Assembly (NCBI GenBank): GCA_027886175.1
Contig: JAJNNQ010000137.1
Span: 2,298,001 to 2,362,000, forward strand
Source: Phylloscopus collybita
Taxonomy: Eukaryota > Chordata > Aves > Passeriformes > Phylloscopidae
Direction: 5' to 3'
DNA length: 64,000 bases
Below are positions 34,378-46,990 of this stretch, one piece after another (the stretch's first letter is position 1; each line of letters begins with the position of its first letter). The position numbers and the translations under genes are program-made. The notes beneath the pieces were generated by a model. The model was not told the origin of the DNA. It was given only the letters and a program-made list of their open reading frames with translations, and ran no database searches.

Positions 34378-37300
34378 TTTGTGCACAGTTGTGCCTTAAA
34401 ACCCCTGGTGTGAAGGGTGAGCTGGAGGTGTGTGTAAATAAAGGGCACGGGGACATAATCACAAGTGCTCCAGTGCCTGCATTTTCACCTCTCATTGCCT
34501 GTCAGCAGTAATGGCCTGTCTCTGTAACCCTCCCCTTCCCCAATTTTGCAGAGTGAGCTTCTCCCACAGGCTGTTCACATGCCCTTAACTCCCCCTTCAC
34601 TGAAAAAAAAAAAAAAAACAAAAAACCCAAAAACTCTTGCTCAACCTCCTAACTGAGCTTTATTCCTACACGTGCATCCACCAGGGCCTGCAGCACGTTA
34701 GCTGGGATTGCTGCCCATTCCTGATCATCTGAAGCAGCCAAGTTAGAAGGGATTATTAATCAATAAACAATCTGCCTTTAATCAAACACGTTTTGCTTTG
34801 CAGCCCAGGGAGGGGTGAGCACACAGGCGGGAGGGCTCAGCAGTCCATGGGAACTTCTTGAGCTGCCCAACGCTTTAATTGCTTGGCGTGGCCAAAGTGA
34901 GAGCCACCCTCCTTGCCTCCCACCCCAGGAGTGTCTGGCTGCCAATCCAGGGATACCCTGGGTAGCTAAAAACTCCCTCCTTCCCTCTCTGCTCCAGGTC
35001 CAGCGCCAGTGTGGCAGGGAATGAAATCCCTGTCACCGCGGGGTTTGAGAACCGCAGTAATAAAATGTGCAAAATGACACCCTCCCTCCTTGCTCACCAT
35101 CAAAAGGCTCTGCCTTTGTTATTGCAGGCAGTTAGATTCTGTCTTATCACTTTCCAGCTGGGCATGTGATGATTTTATTGGTGTGCAGTGTTACTCTGCC
35201 TGCCCTGGCCGAGGCTGGAGATGCAGGTGAGCAGATTTTTATTCTTTTTTTTTTGCTCTCCTCCGGCCACGCTCCATTAAAAAAAAGAAAACCCACAAAA
35301 GCAGTGAGCTAATAAAGCAGCTCCAAAGGAAACCCTGCGTAATTAAAACCTCTGGTAACACCAGCCCAACGTGAGGAGGGTCAGACTCAGAGCCTCTCCC
35401 GCTGATGTTTGACTCGAATTTCAGCTCAGCGTTCGAGTGCTGAAATTTAATGGCCCATCTGATCCAATGGAACTTATTGTCACTGCCAGTTAACTGGGGT
35501 TGATATCAAGATAACAGCTTATGAGCAGTTTCTGTGTGGTCCTGATCACTGGTATTGATTTCAATAAGGTGTGGGCTGGATCCCTGACACTCTAATTCTG
35601 AAATCAATGGAGCTGGGACGCTTCACTCCACCTCAGCGCCAGGGAAATCAGGTACATGCCTTTAACAATAAACCAGCCATTTAAATTATTTGTGCAGTCC
35701 TTTAGGGAGCTCTGCCAGACAAAGCAGAGATGCTGCAGATGTAGAGAATATGTGAGACGGGGGAAAATATTCAGGTGTCTTCAGCAGAGGGATGGAAGGA
35801 AGGGAATTTACTGATTCTCACTCAAAGCACTGCCTGGTGTGTTTATGGAAGAGCGGTGCATGAGAGAGTGAAGTGATCCCATCCTGGGGGATGTGAGCAC
35901 TCAGACAGACCAGCATCCCCATTCATTTGGGATAGGGATGTAGGGTCAAAGGCAAAGTGGCTCTGAGTTGTGAGTCCTGCATGATTACTCACAGCAAATT
36001 GGACCTAAAACTGATCGTGGCATCCCAGCCCCAGCCTAAACTTCCCCCAGAGAGCAGGAAATAAAGCAAAGATGTTAAGGAGAGGGGAGAGCAAGTAAGG
36101 AAGGATCTGGAAATGCACCTGCATTCCTCTTAGAGCACTGAGGTGCAAACTGCAGCTGTGAGGGAAATACACAAATCCTCATGGAAGTGGAGCCCTGGAT
36201 GAATGGCACCGACCAAGGGTTCTCTCCAGAAAGCCTAGAAATGCCCTTCTCCTTTTCATCTGATTCAGGAGAAAGTGTGGTGCCTCCAAAGGTGGGTCTG
36301 AGCTCCTGCTCCATGGATAAGACAGAAGCAAACCTCGTTGAGGTGTGATGTCTGGCTCAGGACCGGTGCTTGTTACCAGAGGACACCCATCCAGAACTCC
36401 CCAGAAAAGGACCCTTAAGGAGAGTTGCAGCACAATAAAGAGAAAACCCCCCTGCCCTGAAAGTCTGGGAGATGCTTCTTTTCTGACACCCCAGCAGACA
36501 GTGATGGTTGCACACTGAGGAGGAAAACAACTCCTTGTACCCTCTAAACAGGTAAATATTAGCTTAAAGGTGACTCTTAAATGCTTTTTTCACCCATTTT
36601 TAAGCTGATGCAGACTGATCTGCTGGTTGCTGCAAGTCTTGGATGCACTAAAGAAAATCAAGCTCCAGCAAGTGCAATGGGCTCAGCTGAGGTCTCCAAC
36701 CTCATCCCTCCTTGTACCTAAGCCCTGGGCTTTTCTTGCAGACAGGGAAGCCACACACAGATCCTGCAGGCAATATCACTCCTTGACCCTCCTTAATTCC
36801 TTCTGGACTTAGAGAGACCTGATGTAAACCATCCCAGTGCAAAGTTCCTCTAAGGGAATGTCATAAATGTCACCAGTCAGAGCTACCCTGCCACACCTCT
36901 TGTTATCAGAAGACTTATTTTACTCTACCACTCTTTCTCAGCATCAAGAACTTCATTAGATTTATCTGGGAGCTGAGTTTAAAAACAATGGGCACCAGAT
37001 TTTCACAGGCTCAGCTGGTCCTGAATCACAAAGGTTCCTCAGGTTTGGTCCCTTGCTCCCAACTCTGGACATGGATTTCCTCACACAGAGATCTTACTGC
37101 CATGCCCGTGGCAGTGCTGTAGCCTAATAAAAAAAGCTGGATTGCCCTGATTTTTTGCCTTTTTTCCCTACTTCTCTCAGGAGAACTTAAAATAGCTCAG
37201 ACAATGTGGCCTATGCTGGTGTTGAGGCCAGTACTGATTTATGCAGGCGGGAGATAATAATTATTTCTTAAGGTAATGGCAACAGTCCAGTAGCTGTGAG

Positions 37301-38301
37301 CATGTGGGAAGGACAGACAGCCACGCCAGTTTATTTATTTACTCTCAGTAGCTTCCAGATCAGCTCAGCTCAGTTGAGAAAGCAAAAGGAGGGGTTGCTT
37401 TTCCCTTACTCTCCACGCTGGGAATGGCAGCTGGCATGTGAATAATCCATCTGTCCATCACCCAGCACCCACCAAGGGAAGAGGTTCTGCAGGAGGGCTT
37501 TCAGCTGCAGTTTGGAGGATAACGTGGAGGTTTTCCTTTTCTGCTGCTTTCCCAGCTGCATAGAAGGCTCAGTCATGCAAGTGAAGATGAGGGCTTGGAG
37601 GATGAAGGAAGAATAAATTCACAATGCCCTGAGCGTGCCTGAATCACTGGAACCATCCTTCCCCTGAGTCTGCACTGCAGAAATGTTCACTGAGCTCTCT
37701 ACCTGTGATCTCCAGCTGGACACAAGCACGGTGCTGCAATCTCCCTCTTCCCCTCAGAGATTGGATGTGACTCCTTTATAAACTCTGAGTTTGTCTCGGC
37801 GTGCCTGCTCTTGCCCTGATAAATGTTCTCCTCTGCCGAGGAGCCTGCAGTGCTTAACCCACTCCATTACCATTCCCCTTGAAGGTTTACACACTGTTTA
37901 CAAACAGAATTTCCCCTGTCACTGCCAAAGTGGTGCCTTTTTCCCAAAGCATCAGACAGGGTGATGCTCGGGGAGAGGTGGAGTGACACAGTTATCCACC
38001 TTGCCTGGCTCTGTCTGTTCCCTATGGATATGGGAAGCGACACATTTCCAGCAGGTAATTACATGTTGTCATCTCACTGTGCACTGTGCAATGCTCTGTG
38101 AGAAACCCTGAAATCCCCTGAAACACGTCTGAGAGAACCAAGCTGAGAGGTGAGAGCAGTGAAGGCAGATTATTCCACTGTAACCTGGGAATAGCACTCC
38201 AAGTGTTACTTTGGGTGATCCATAGGGTTTTCTTCAAGGTCCCTAAAAGAGAAGCAATTTAGGGAAGCAGAGCAAGGAGCAAAACCTCTTTGAATTTAAA
38301 A
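34378..38301. other. Long unassigned stretch
   Basis: No named repeat apart from an A run at about 34604-34618. AT-rich, repeat-free segments such as 35400-35520 could be conserved non-coding elements. No exon with convincing splice sites or domain is seen. This is the longest stretch in the window without a recognised transposon. Confidence 0.4.
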
Positions 38302-38425
38302 TTACAGAACTACTTAGGTTGGAAAAGACCTCTGAGATCGTCGAGCCCAACCTGTGACTGATCACTGCCTTGACAACCAGACCGTGGCACTCAGTGCCAA
38401 ATCCAGTCATCTCTTGAACACAAAA
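38302..38425 (-). mobile_element. Older CR1 3'-terminal fragment
   Basis: Minus strand: 'gggctcgacgatctcagagg', 'tcttttccaacctaagtagt', 'tctgtaat' form the terminus of the same older CR1 type as at 30264. Upstream sequence with 'gtgccacggtctggttgtca' follows in order. Confidence 0.8.
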
Positions 38426-40517
38426 TGATCCAACAGAATAAACCTGACCCAACAGTTGCAGCCTAAGCCTCATATTTCACAGGACATGATGCAAATCCAG
38501 ATGTTGACCTTGATTCTGAAGAAGTCCAGGCCACGCCTGAGCTGAACCTTGGCTCCAGATGTTTATCCTCACATCCAAAGCTGTGTCCTGATCTCCACAG
38601 CCCCCTCCAGATTTCCCAGTGAGAGAAAACAGAGTGAGGAGGTGAATGGCTGCTCTAAGAGGAGGAGCAGGAGATGAGGAGCGAGAAAGGTGAAGCATTT
38701 TCAATGAGATTTGCCATTTTCACACACACTCCTCCAAATTCCAGACAGCTCTTCTGGGTGACAGTGTCCATATCCATTGTCATTTGCTGTTGGGGAACAT
38801 TCCCACAAAAGGATGCCACACTAAAGGAATGTTCATTTCCCAGCAAATATCCACATATGCATAAAAAGAGGGGCAGCAGTGAGAAAAGCAAATGATAATT
38901 CCCTCTTTGTCCCTTGCTTCCCATCTTTCTTCTTCCCTCTCTGAACTTTCAGCCACCCACTTGGTACCAAAAGCACTTTGCCACCACCAGCCCTGGGTGG
39001 AATAGCAAGGAAGAATTTGGAAACTACCCCCTGGTTTGAAGCTGTTTCCCCAAACTTGCTGGAGAAGAGTTATCAACAACAAAAAGCATTCACCAAAAAT
39101 CAGAATCCCTTCAAGGACACATGAAAAGAGCTCCATTCATCCCTCTGCCATGAATAATTCAGCCCTCCTGAGCTTGGGAAAGAGGGTGTTTAGTGTGCTT
39201 TGCAGAGGAGGAAGAGGATGGAGATCAGAGGGGCTGAGGAGTTTGGAGATGCCATTTAGGAGGGTTTAGGAAGCCAAGTTAAAGACAACTGGGAGATCTT
39301 TGGAAGGGCAGGAAATCTTGGGCAGGATCTGAATGTTCTCAGTTGGCCCCTTCCAGGGTGAACAGGTGTAGTAAAATAAATAAAAATCCCCACCCTCACT
39401 AACCTGCCTCACACATGGAGAATGGGAGGGAGAAGTTTTTAGAGCTGGAGCTACTGCACTGCAATCATTCCAATAAAGATTGTGCCGGGGAAGACAAAGG
39501 GAATTTTCTGCCTTTTAAGCTGAGGGGAAAGCACAGCTCTGCAGGAGACACCTAAGACAGGCTTTTGAAAACAGAACACAGGACGTTTTCCGCAGCTCTG
39601 CTGCTCGCATCTTTAAGCACAGGATTTCAGCAGCCCGTGCCTTCATTAAACAGGGAGCATTATTTCCAGTGGTGACAGCTTCAGATTCCCTAATTTTATT
39701 TTTTTTTATTTTTTTTTTCCCCCTGGATGTGGAATTCCCTCGCCTGCCCCGAGCCCGGTGCTGTTTCACAATGCCGGGCTCAACTCTCCTGGGCTTTGAC
39801 AGATGGAATCAGGATACAGCAGCACTGCAGCAAGACTGCAGATGGTTTCAAACAACTGACTTCAGCACCAAAATGCTTGTAATTCCCGTTTTAAATGGAG
39901 CTGGCTTCCCCCGGGGAGGCTGCCTGGTTCTTCTAGGTGTTGCAATGAGTTGAGAGAGAGAGAGAGAAACACTCCAGCAGCCCAGTGCTAATGAAGAAAA
40001 TTAGGAGCAACTTGCCCTTTCTGGCTTTGGAGGAAAGCCACGATGGGGGAGAAAATGCCGTGAGTTTTCTTCATCTGCAAGTTTCACCAAGCTGCACCCA
40101 AACCACTGCCTCTTCCTAGAGGCAGAAGTACCCTTATATGAGGGGTTTTTTTTTTTGAAAAAAGCAACACTGTCAGAGATTTCCTTGCTGAAAGCCAGGT
40201 GGGTATAGCAGAAATAATAACACTAATAGAAAAATAAAAGTAGCAATTGTAGCAGCAATAATAACGCAATAACTCGGCCTCAAACTACAGCCCTTGTTCA
40301 GGGAACTGCTCCAGATTGCAGGGGGGAAAGGACAGGACTTTTTTTTTTTTTTTCTTAAGGTGGATTTGGTTTTGATCATGTTCCCTGTGGCTGCTGGAAT
40401 GTTTATCCTGGCACGAGGAAGGGGCCAGGGCAGCAGGGGGAGCATCTGGGAAGAAGGTGAGCAAAGTCCCAGCAAGCACCTACTGTAGTAATGCTTTGTT
40501 TAAAAAGATAAGATACA
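38426..40517. other. Unassigned stretch with T and GA runs
   Basis: Contains T-rich runs at about 39699-39718, 40145-40156 and 40340-40353, and a short GA run at about 39954-39967. No gene recognised. Confidence 0.45.
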
Positions 40518-40753
40518 TAAATCAGATATTAGGAAGAAATTCTTTATTGTGAGGTTGGGGAGGCCCTGGCATGGGTTGCCCAGAGCAGCTGTGGCTGCCC
40601 CTGGATCCTTGGATGTGTCCAAGGCCAGGCTGGACAGGGTTTGGAGAAACCTGGAATAGTGGGAGGTGTCCCTGCCCATGGCAGGGCATTGGAATAAGAT
40701 GAGCTTTAAGGCCCCTCCAACCCAAACCATTCCATGATTTCATGTTTCCATGA
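40518..40753 (+). mobile_element. CR1 LINE 3'-end fragment, complete to the terminus
   Basis: Plus strand in the expected order: 'gatattaggaagaaattctt', 'gcatgggttgcccagagcag', 'ctgtggctgcccctggatcc', 'ggaggtgtccctgcccatgg', 'caacccaaaccattccatga', and terminal octamer relics 'tttcatgtttccatgat'. It is 5'-truncated. Confidence 0.95.
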
Positions 40754-40990
40754 TAAATATAATGAAACAAGGACAATAAGGAAATTCCCCCAAAGACTTC
40801 CCTCATAAAAACACAACACAAACCACCAGAACTATTTAAGGGACTCACAAATCAGAATTTTGAGGGTTTTTTTTGTTTTATTTTTGTGACTTACTGATTC
40901 TGTCATAAGTTTCACACACAGTTAAGGGGGAGGTGATGAGGATCTCCAGTGATGGCTGTGGAGAGCTTCCAGCTGCCTGTAAGACCATGG

Positions 40991-41030
40991 TGGGATCTGG
41001 ACTGGAGCTGTGGGATCTGGACTGGAGCTG
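40991..41030 (+). repeat. Perfect 20-bp tandem duplication
   Basis: The 20-base unit tgggatctggactggagctg occurs at 40991-41010 and again, identically, at 41011-41030. It looks like a recent replication slippage or repair event. Confidence 0.97.
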
Positions 41031-41136
41031 TTTCCTTATCCTTGGGTCAGTGTCCTTGTAGGAAGCTGCTGCCTCCTGTGACACAGCCACGGCATCACCA
41101 GGACTGCTGCATCCCTGTGACAGAAAAAAACCAAGA

Positions 41137-41246
41137 TAATAGTAATAGTAATAGTAATAGTAATAGTAGTAGTAATAACAACAACAACAATAACCATAAT
41201 AACAAATCAACAGCAACAGCAATAACATCAATAGCAATAACAATAA
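41137..41246 (+). repeat. (TAATAG)5 and degenerate trinucleotide repeat
   Basis: Five hexamer units at 41137-41166 pass into TAG, AAC and AAT triplet-like sequence up to about 41246. The open frame of asparagine and serine across it is an artefact of the repeat. Confidence 0.93.
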
Positions 41247-41594
41247 GCGACCAAAATGTTGGGGAGGGAAATTAGGTATCTGTAGCAGCGATTTAAAGAA
41301 CAGAAGCACAGCAAAGGTTAAAAGAGAATTTAAGGCAGCAGGCCCTTCACTCTGCCCAATTTCAAAAATTCATTCTGCTTCTTGTTGATGAGATTTGTGG
41401 GTTTCGATGCTGAATTCTTGAAAAAAAAAAAAAAAGCTTTCCAAATTGACCAGAGGCAATATTTCACACCTTTGGAATTAAAGACATGTGCGGTGTCAAG
41501 CGCTGCATCCACAAACAGCTGACAGGGCTGAGGGCTTCTCAGCGTGAACTGCAAGGCCTGAGCCTCTCTTTCCCTGAAATGGCCCAGGGAGTGT
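41247..41594. other. Unassigned stretch
   Basis: An A run of 15 lies at about 41420-41434. Nothing else recognised. Confidence 0.5.
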
Positions 41595-41744
41595 TGGATC
41601 TCTGGGATCTCCATCCCTGGAGATGACCAGAAGGTGTCTGGACAGGGTTCTGTGCAGCTGGCTGTGGATGGCCCTGTGTGAGCAGGGAGGTTGCGCCAGG
41701 TGACTTCCAGAGGCCTCTTCCAACCTCAGCAGGTTTGGGATTAT
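41595..41744 (+). mobile_element. Older CR1 3'-terminal fragment
   Basis: Plus strand: 'gatctccatccctggagatg', 'gtctggacagggttctgtgc', 'gcgccaggtgacttccagag', 'gcctcttccaacctcagcag'. This matches an older CR1 subfamily whose end reads 'gacctccagaggtcccttcc' in general form. The terminal octamers have decayed. Confidence 0.82.
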
Positions 41745-42754
41745 TAAAGCTGGTTGGGAAGCTATTTTATACCCTCCAAGAATTCAAAATCACTTCTGTT
41801 TTAGGTAGGGATGGATTCAGAGCCTTCAAGTTTCTGTTCCTGAAGTGCAGGTGAGAGAAAAATTCCCCTTTCCTCCCCTGGGGAATGTCCTCCTGGCATT
41901 TGCAAAGCCAAATGTTATGTCCCTGCTGTGCCAGCTACAGAACAAAAAAATGTCTCCATCCTAGCAAAAATGTCCTGGGGATTGGTCTCCAGCTAGAACT
42001 CTCCATTTCTGTAGGAATTACCAGAGGGTTGTGCTGGTTCATGCCCTGAATCTCCACCATCACAGCTGAGTGGGTTTAGGAGTCTGTTGGCTCTCCTGGA
42101 GCAGAAATTCCCTGTTGGCACAACTGTGGATCCTTCACTGCAAGAAAAAGTTGAGATAAAATGAGGGGGTTTTTTAAAGCAAAATAATTTCCCTGACCCA
42201 TCCTTTGGCAGCTCTTGTGCTCTGTGGTGACTGGGGCAGAGAAGGGGGAGGGGTCCCAGGACTTTAAGCCCAGGTGGGAATGGGATTGCAAGACTCTGGG
42301 AAAGGCAAGGCTTCCCTGGGCAATAAACTGAGCAACAGATGCAGAGAAAAGACTTAAAGAAAAGCACCACTGCATCAGGAATTGGGGGCAGGCATCCTGG
42401 TGATTCCTGATACATCCTGGTGATTCCTGATGCATTCTGGTGTTGACATCCTGCTGATGTTAGCACCTCCCTCTGCTCCTCTCCACACCTCCAAACCCAC
42501 AGCTGGCTGGCTCTGTTTCCTGCCCTCAGCGCTGATACCAAAGCACAGACATGATTTTGGCACTCAAATATATATCTTGCCACCCCTCCCCAGGACACCA
42601 GATGCCTCCCAGTAATGGAGGATGCTGCAAATAACTTGGGGACATTGAAACTGTGGAATGCACTGTAGCCCTGGTTGGTGCCTGAGATGTTTTGGTTTTT
42701 CTGAAACTCTTTTCCCAGAGAGTTTTCTGTCAACAAGAGACACATTTTTCTAGC
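41745..42754. other. Unassigned stretch with an imperfect tandem repeat
   Basis: The longest open frame of the window (250 codons, minus strand, 41993-42745) lies here. It has no domain I recognise, crosses a tandem repeat and ends next to an LTR, so I treat it as chance. Confidence 0.45.
42392..42459 (+). repeat. About 20-bp imperfect tandem repeat, 3 copies
   Basis: The unit gcatcctggtgattcctgat at 42392-42411 is repeated with one difference at 42412-42431. A third, degenerate copy runs to about 42459. Confidence 0.9.
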
Positions 42755-42963
42755 TGTAACCTTTGTTTACATTCCTTTCCCTAGGAGGGACTTCTTCTTG
42801 ATGTCCCTCTGGTTTGACCAATGTGATTGAAGAAGTTTGTCTTTCTTTCACCAATTGGGTTGCTCTCTGTAGAATGCTATAAAAGGGAAGAAATTGGTGG
42901 AAATAAACAAAGTCAATTGTCAGCCTCCTGAAGTCGAAGTCTGTGTCCTTGTGGTTTTTAACA
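42755..42963 (+). mobile_element. Short LTR related to group A
   Basis: It begins TGTAACC and ends TTTTTAACA. It contains 'ctggtttgaccaatgtgatt' at about 42811-42830 (shared with 49545 and 2464), a TATA box (TATAAAAG, 42878-42885) and a polyadenylation signal (AATAAA, 42902-42907). It lacks the 5' U3 block found in the other two copies, so it is a deleted copy or another subfamily. No TSD was found, so both ends are approximate. Confidence 0.68.
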
Positions 42964-45445
42964 GCATTAATACACCTCAAAGATGAGAGCCCTCTCAGCT
43001 TCTGGAGGCTGGGAAGGTCTGAGTTGCTGCAGCAGCACAAAACTGAAGAATCCAGAGCAGATGCTGCGCAAAGATACCAAAGTTACCGAGGCCACAAGAC
43101 AGAGCAATAAATCACAGCGCACTACGGGTGTGATTTTGTTACCTTTGTGAGGTAAAACCCCTCCTCCTCCTCCTCCCAGCCTTCTCCTGTCCACATGACT
43201 TGTGGCAGAAGCAGCCCACTGCATTTTTGGGAATGAAATCATCAGGGACAGCAGCGATTCAGCTCTCGGAGCAGATGGAGAGGGGAGTCTTGTATCTAGA
43301 GCAAGTGGGAATACTTCAGGTTTGCTTCTGCAGGCACAAGGTGCTGCAACGTGCCCTTTCCTCCCTCTTCTGGCATTCAGCTCGTGCAACAAGATCAGTT
43401 CATGCCAAAAAACCCATTTGGTCTGATTCTGTTATCTCTTTTCCCTGCCAGGAGGGCTCCCTCATGGGGCTGGAATGGATGTGAGCAATGCCTGCAAGGG
43501 TGGGTGCTCCCAAAAAAAACAGCTTCTGTCCAGCAAACCGCTTCCCACAGCGTTTTGGGGAGCCATTCCTTGCTCAGAAGTCCATCCAGCCTTCCCATCC
43601 TTTCCAGAGAGCTTTAGATCAGTGCTGAAAATAAATAATCACCAAGGAAGAAGTTTATGGAGGGAAGGCAACTCACCCTGGTGGGAGGATTGGCAGAGCA
43701 GATGCTGCAGACGGGACCACGGGCAAGCTGGTGAGGGAGAGGGCAAACATGGGAATTGCATTTCCTGGAGCTGAATGAGATTTGGACAATAAAACTAAAT
43801 ATTCTTGAAATGTGAGGCACGCTTTCATTTTTTTATTTTTTTTTTCCCCCACAGTCTGTGGTGAAACTGCCTTATGTTTGCAAATGTTCTTGGGGGGAAA
43901 AAGGCTTTTTTCAGCAGGGTAGGAGGGGTTTTGATAGTGGTAAAATTTTGAATAAGAGCAAAGAAAGAAAAGTACCCCCAGCAGACTCCCTCCCACTTAT
44001 TACACGTTTGCAGCAGGAAGAACTGAAAATACAAACGCATTTCCCAGGAAAAATAATTCATTAAAAAAAAAAAAATCATTGTTGCATCCATGAGTTCTCC
44101 AAAATCAAACTGATAAAACTTCCATGTAGTCAGAAGTCTCCAAAATGCATCTATTACCCCGTGAAATATGGCCAGGTTGTTTGACAGGGCCCCCCTCTTC
44201 ACTTCTTCCCCAGAGAACAACTGGTGACAGCTGCAGTTGACATTATTTAAACATTTCAGTATTACATTTCTGCTTTCATTTTTCATCACCTTTCGGCTGA
44301 AATTCTCCAGGCCTGGCCAGTTCAAAGTAAATAGCTGGAGGAAATGAGAATAATAATAAAAAAAAAAAAAAAAAATACTGTAAAAAGTCCCAGCCTACCA
44401 ATTTTTTTTTAGAATGGTATGATTCCAAAATTAAATAAAATCCTACATATCCTCTTCCAAATCAATGATTATGATTTAAACAAACAGATTGGGAGACTGA
44501 GAGGGAGACAAAATTAGATGGGGGGTTACATTTTTCCAAGGAAAATGGGACTGACCTGGAGAACACTTTTGGTGGTCAAGGTCACCCCACAAGGACACAA
44601 CAGCTCTGCCCATTTCCAAAAAGTGAAGAGGGCTAAAAATAAAGATATAATAAGGAGTAATAAAGATACAGCTTATGTCCCAGTGAAGCATGGCCAAATA
44701 ATTACTCAGAAATGAGAAAGTCAAAGAGAGAAAGTCTCCCACATGGCTTTTCCCCCTGATTTATTATGGGAGCCTGCCTCATACTGAAGTTGTATTTATA
44801 GGCATCAGACATGGGTGCAGCTTATGGATGCAGCTTATGGAAGCAGGATCAGCAGGTCTTGTTAGAGATGAGTCAGGGAAGATGTCAGCAAACCTTATCC
44901 TTCCCTTCCTGGGCATCCTGGATGCTCAGCCACCCCCTCATTTACCACCCTGTCCTCACAGCTTGGGAGTTCAGCCCTGGAAATTCAACTTCTACCTCCA
45001 GCCCAGCCTCTTTTCACTCATCTCCTGGCTGGGCTGTTGGTTGTGGGATTGGCTCCTCCTAAAAGGGCTCAGTGCCTTGAAGGAGCAAACTGCGCTCTGC
45101 AAATGGCTCAAAAAATGACAATGAAAATCAGGATATTCCAGCCAGTGTTTCCATGCTGTTAAATGAGTTCAGAAATCACACAGCTCTTCCCTGAAACCCT
45201 GAAGCTCCCACCCCACCTGGCAATTCGCCACTCCCGTTTTCTTGGCACCACAAATGGCCACGGAGCGAAATGTGGGATTAAATCTGTCTCTGCTGGAGGA
45301 GGCAGGGCACAGGATGGCACAGAGCAGGGCTGCTTGTAGCTGGGGCAGAGATAATTTTCTTTCCAAGGTGATTTGGGCACATCCTAATTTTCGAGGTGCC
45401 ACTCACGGAGCTCAAAGGTGTGCGAGTCATGGTAATTTTGATGTG
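42964..45445. other. Unassigned stretch
   Basis: Short CTC repeats near 43155-43180, a 13-bp tandem duplication near 44817-44842, and A/T runs near 43828-43850, 44063-44076 and 44358-44375. Frames of up to 166 codons have no domain. Confidence 0.45.
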
Positions 45446-45578
45446 GAATTCCAGAATGTTTTGGGTTGGGAGGGGCAGTAAAGATCATCCAGTTCCATCC
45501 CCTACCATGGGCAGGGACACCTTCCACATTCCCAGGCTGCTCCAAGCCCCGTCCAACCTGGCCTGGGGCACTTCCAGC
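45446..45578 (-). mobile_element. CR1 LINE 3'-terminal fragment
   Basis: From the terminus on the minus strand ('acccaaaacattctggaatt') through 'ggatgatcttta' and 'ggtgtccctgcccatggtag' to 'ggcttggagcagcctgggaa'. Truncated at 'ctggaagtgccccaggcc'. Confidence 0.92.
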
Positions 45579-46825
45579 CTTTAAGTTGTCTCCTCTAGGA
45601 AACAGGACAGCAGAGCTAAAGGAGATTTGTGGGGATTCACCTCTGCAGCTGCCACAACCACCATTCCCTGCTTCTGCTTCTTCCAAGAAGAGCCACAGCT
45701 CTGCAGGGAAACACACTCCAGCTCCTCCAGGCCCCAGCTGTAGGCACAGATGGGACAAGGCCGTGCAAGATGCTGAATCTGCCACGTGAGAACTCCCTGC
45801 TCGAGGCTGTGCTGGCTCCCAGTCCCCTCAGACCTTCACCAGCAGATCCCTCCCTGTGTGCCAGAGTGGAGCATCAGCATCCCAGGAGATGCCAGGAGGT
45901 GAAGTGGCTTTGCCAAAGCAGCCTGAGAAACCAGTGGCAGCTTTGGGAATGAATTCTGGTTTCATCTCTTGGCTTGTGAGGCAGAACAGCTCGTTGGAAA
46001 TGTGGTGTCCCCTCCTCTCACCAACAGACTTGCCTCCTGAAATAGAGGCATTTAGACTCTCACAGGCAAAACTGGCTCAAAAAAATGCAATGATTTAGCT
46101 CTCAGATGAGCCAGCAGAACATGCAAAAACAGGAAAGCAAAGAGAGCCCAGCTGTTTCAGCCTTCTTTGGTGGGGAGAAATAAATTTACACAACGAATGG
46201 GGTGAGGAGAAGGCATTGAGGCATGGACTGGGCTGTCAGAAGGAACCCATTTCCCTCACAAATCCTGGGCTGAAGGTTTCAAGGTTGCTTCGGGGCAAAA
46301 GCTCTGGTGAAATGGCCTTTTTTTTATTTTATTTTTTTTTCCTTTCACAGCTACCAAAGCATTTTTTGCTGTGCCCATAATTTAGCTCCCCAAATTAAGA
46401 AAAAGGGAAGTGTGGAAGTGCCCTGGGGGAGCGTGTGGTTTGTGTCTGTGCTCAGTAGTGGTCCAGACAAACCCCAAGGAGCCCAGCTAACCTTGGAGCT
46501 ACCCCAGGAGGAGCAGGGATCTGTCAGCTGGACGTGTCACACACTCGTCCCCTGCACACGGCGCTTGATGGATGAGGCGATTCGAAGTTTTTGACAACAG
46601 CTTTTTGCAGTGGGGAGAAAAAAAAATGGGTGTTTTTTGGGTTTGTTTTTTTTTTTTTGGTTTTGGTTTTGTTTTTCAGCAAGTTGCAGATAAATGAGCA
46701 GAGTTTGCTCGAGTGCAGGGAATGCAGAAGGCAACAGAGTCAGGGATTCGTGAGAGGAATGGAAAGTGCAGGGGGCTGGTTTTAAAATTAAGGTGGAGAG
46801 AGAGAGCAAGTGTGGTCTTCAAAAG
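45579..46825. other. Unassigned stretch with T-rich runs
   Basis: T-rich runs lie at about 46318-46340 and 46645-46662. No gene or transposon recognised. Confidence 0.5.
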
Positions 46826-46990
46826 AGGAGAGGAGAGGAGAGGAGAGGAGAGGAGAGGAGAGGAGAGGAGAGGAGAGGAGAGGAGAGGAGAGGAGAGGAG
46901 AGGAGAGGAGAGGAGAGGAGAGGAGAGGAGAGGAGAGGAGAGGAGAGGAGAGGAGAGGAGAGGAGAGGAGAGGAGAGGAGAGGAGAGGAG
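46826..46990 (+). repeat. (AGGAG)33 pentanucleotide microsatellite
   Basis: Thirty-three perfect AGGAG units, with no interruption, inside an all-purine run from 46821 to 46993 (173 bases). Because the unit has five bases, every frame on both strands stays open, which produces several meaningless Glu/Arg/Gly or Leu/Ser/Pro frames. Confidence 0.98.

Noticed and set aside
36330..36460. Possible LTR end around 'cacaataaagag'
   Set aside because: Only a polyadenylation-like word; no LTR borders or related copy in the window.
40949..41309. Asparagine/serine-rich and tyrosine-rich frames
   Set aside because: They are translations of the TAATAG and related triplet repeat.
40991..42459. CRISPR-like array from short direct repeats
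   Set aside because: The repeats are directly adjacent with no spacers, the two units are unrelated, and the DNA is clearly from a bird.
41993..42745. 250-codon open frame, minus strand, the longest in the window
   Set aside because: No recognisable domain, it crosses an imperfect minisatellite, and it has no visible splice or promoter context. Chance is the simplest reading.
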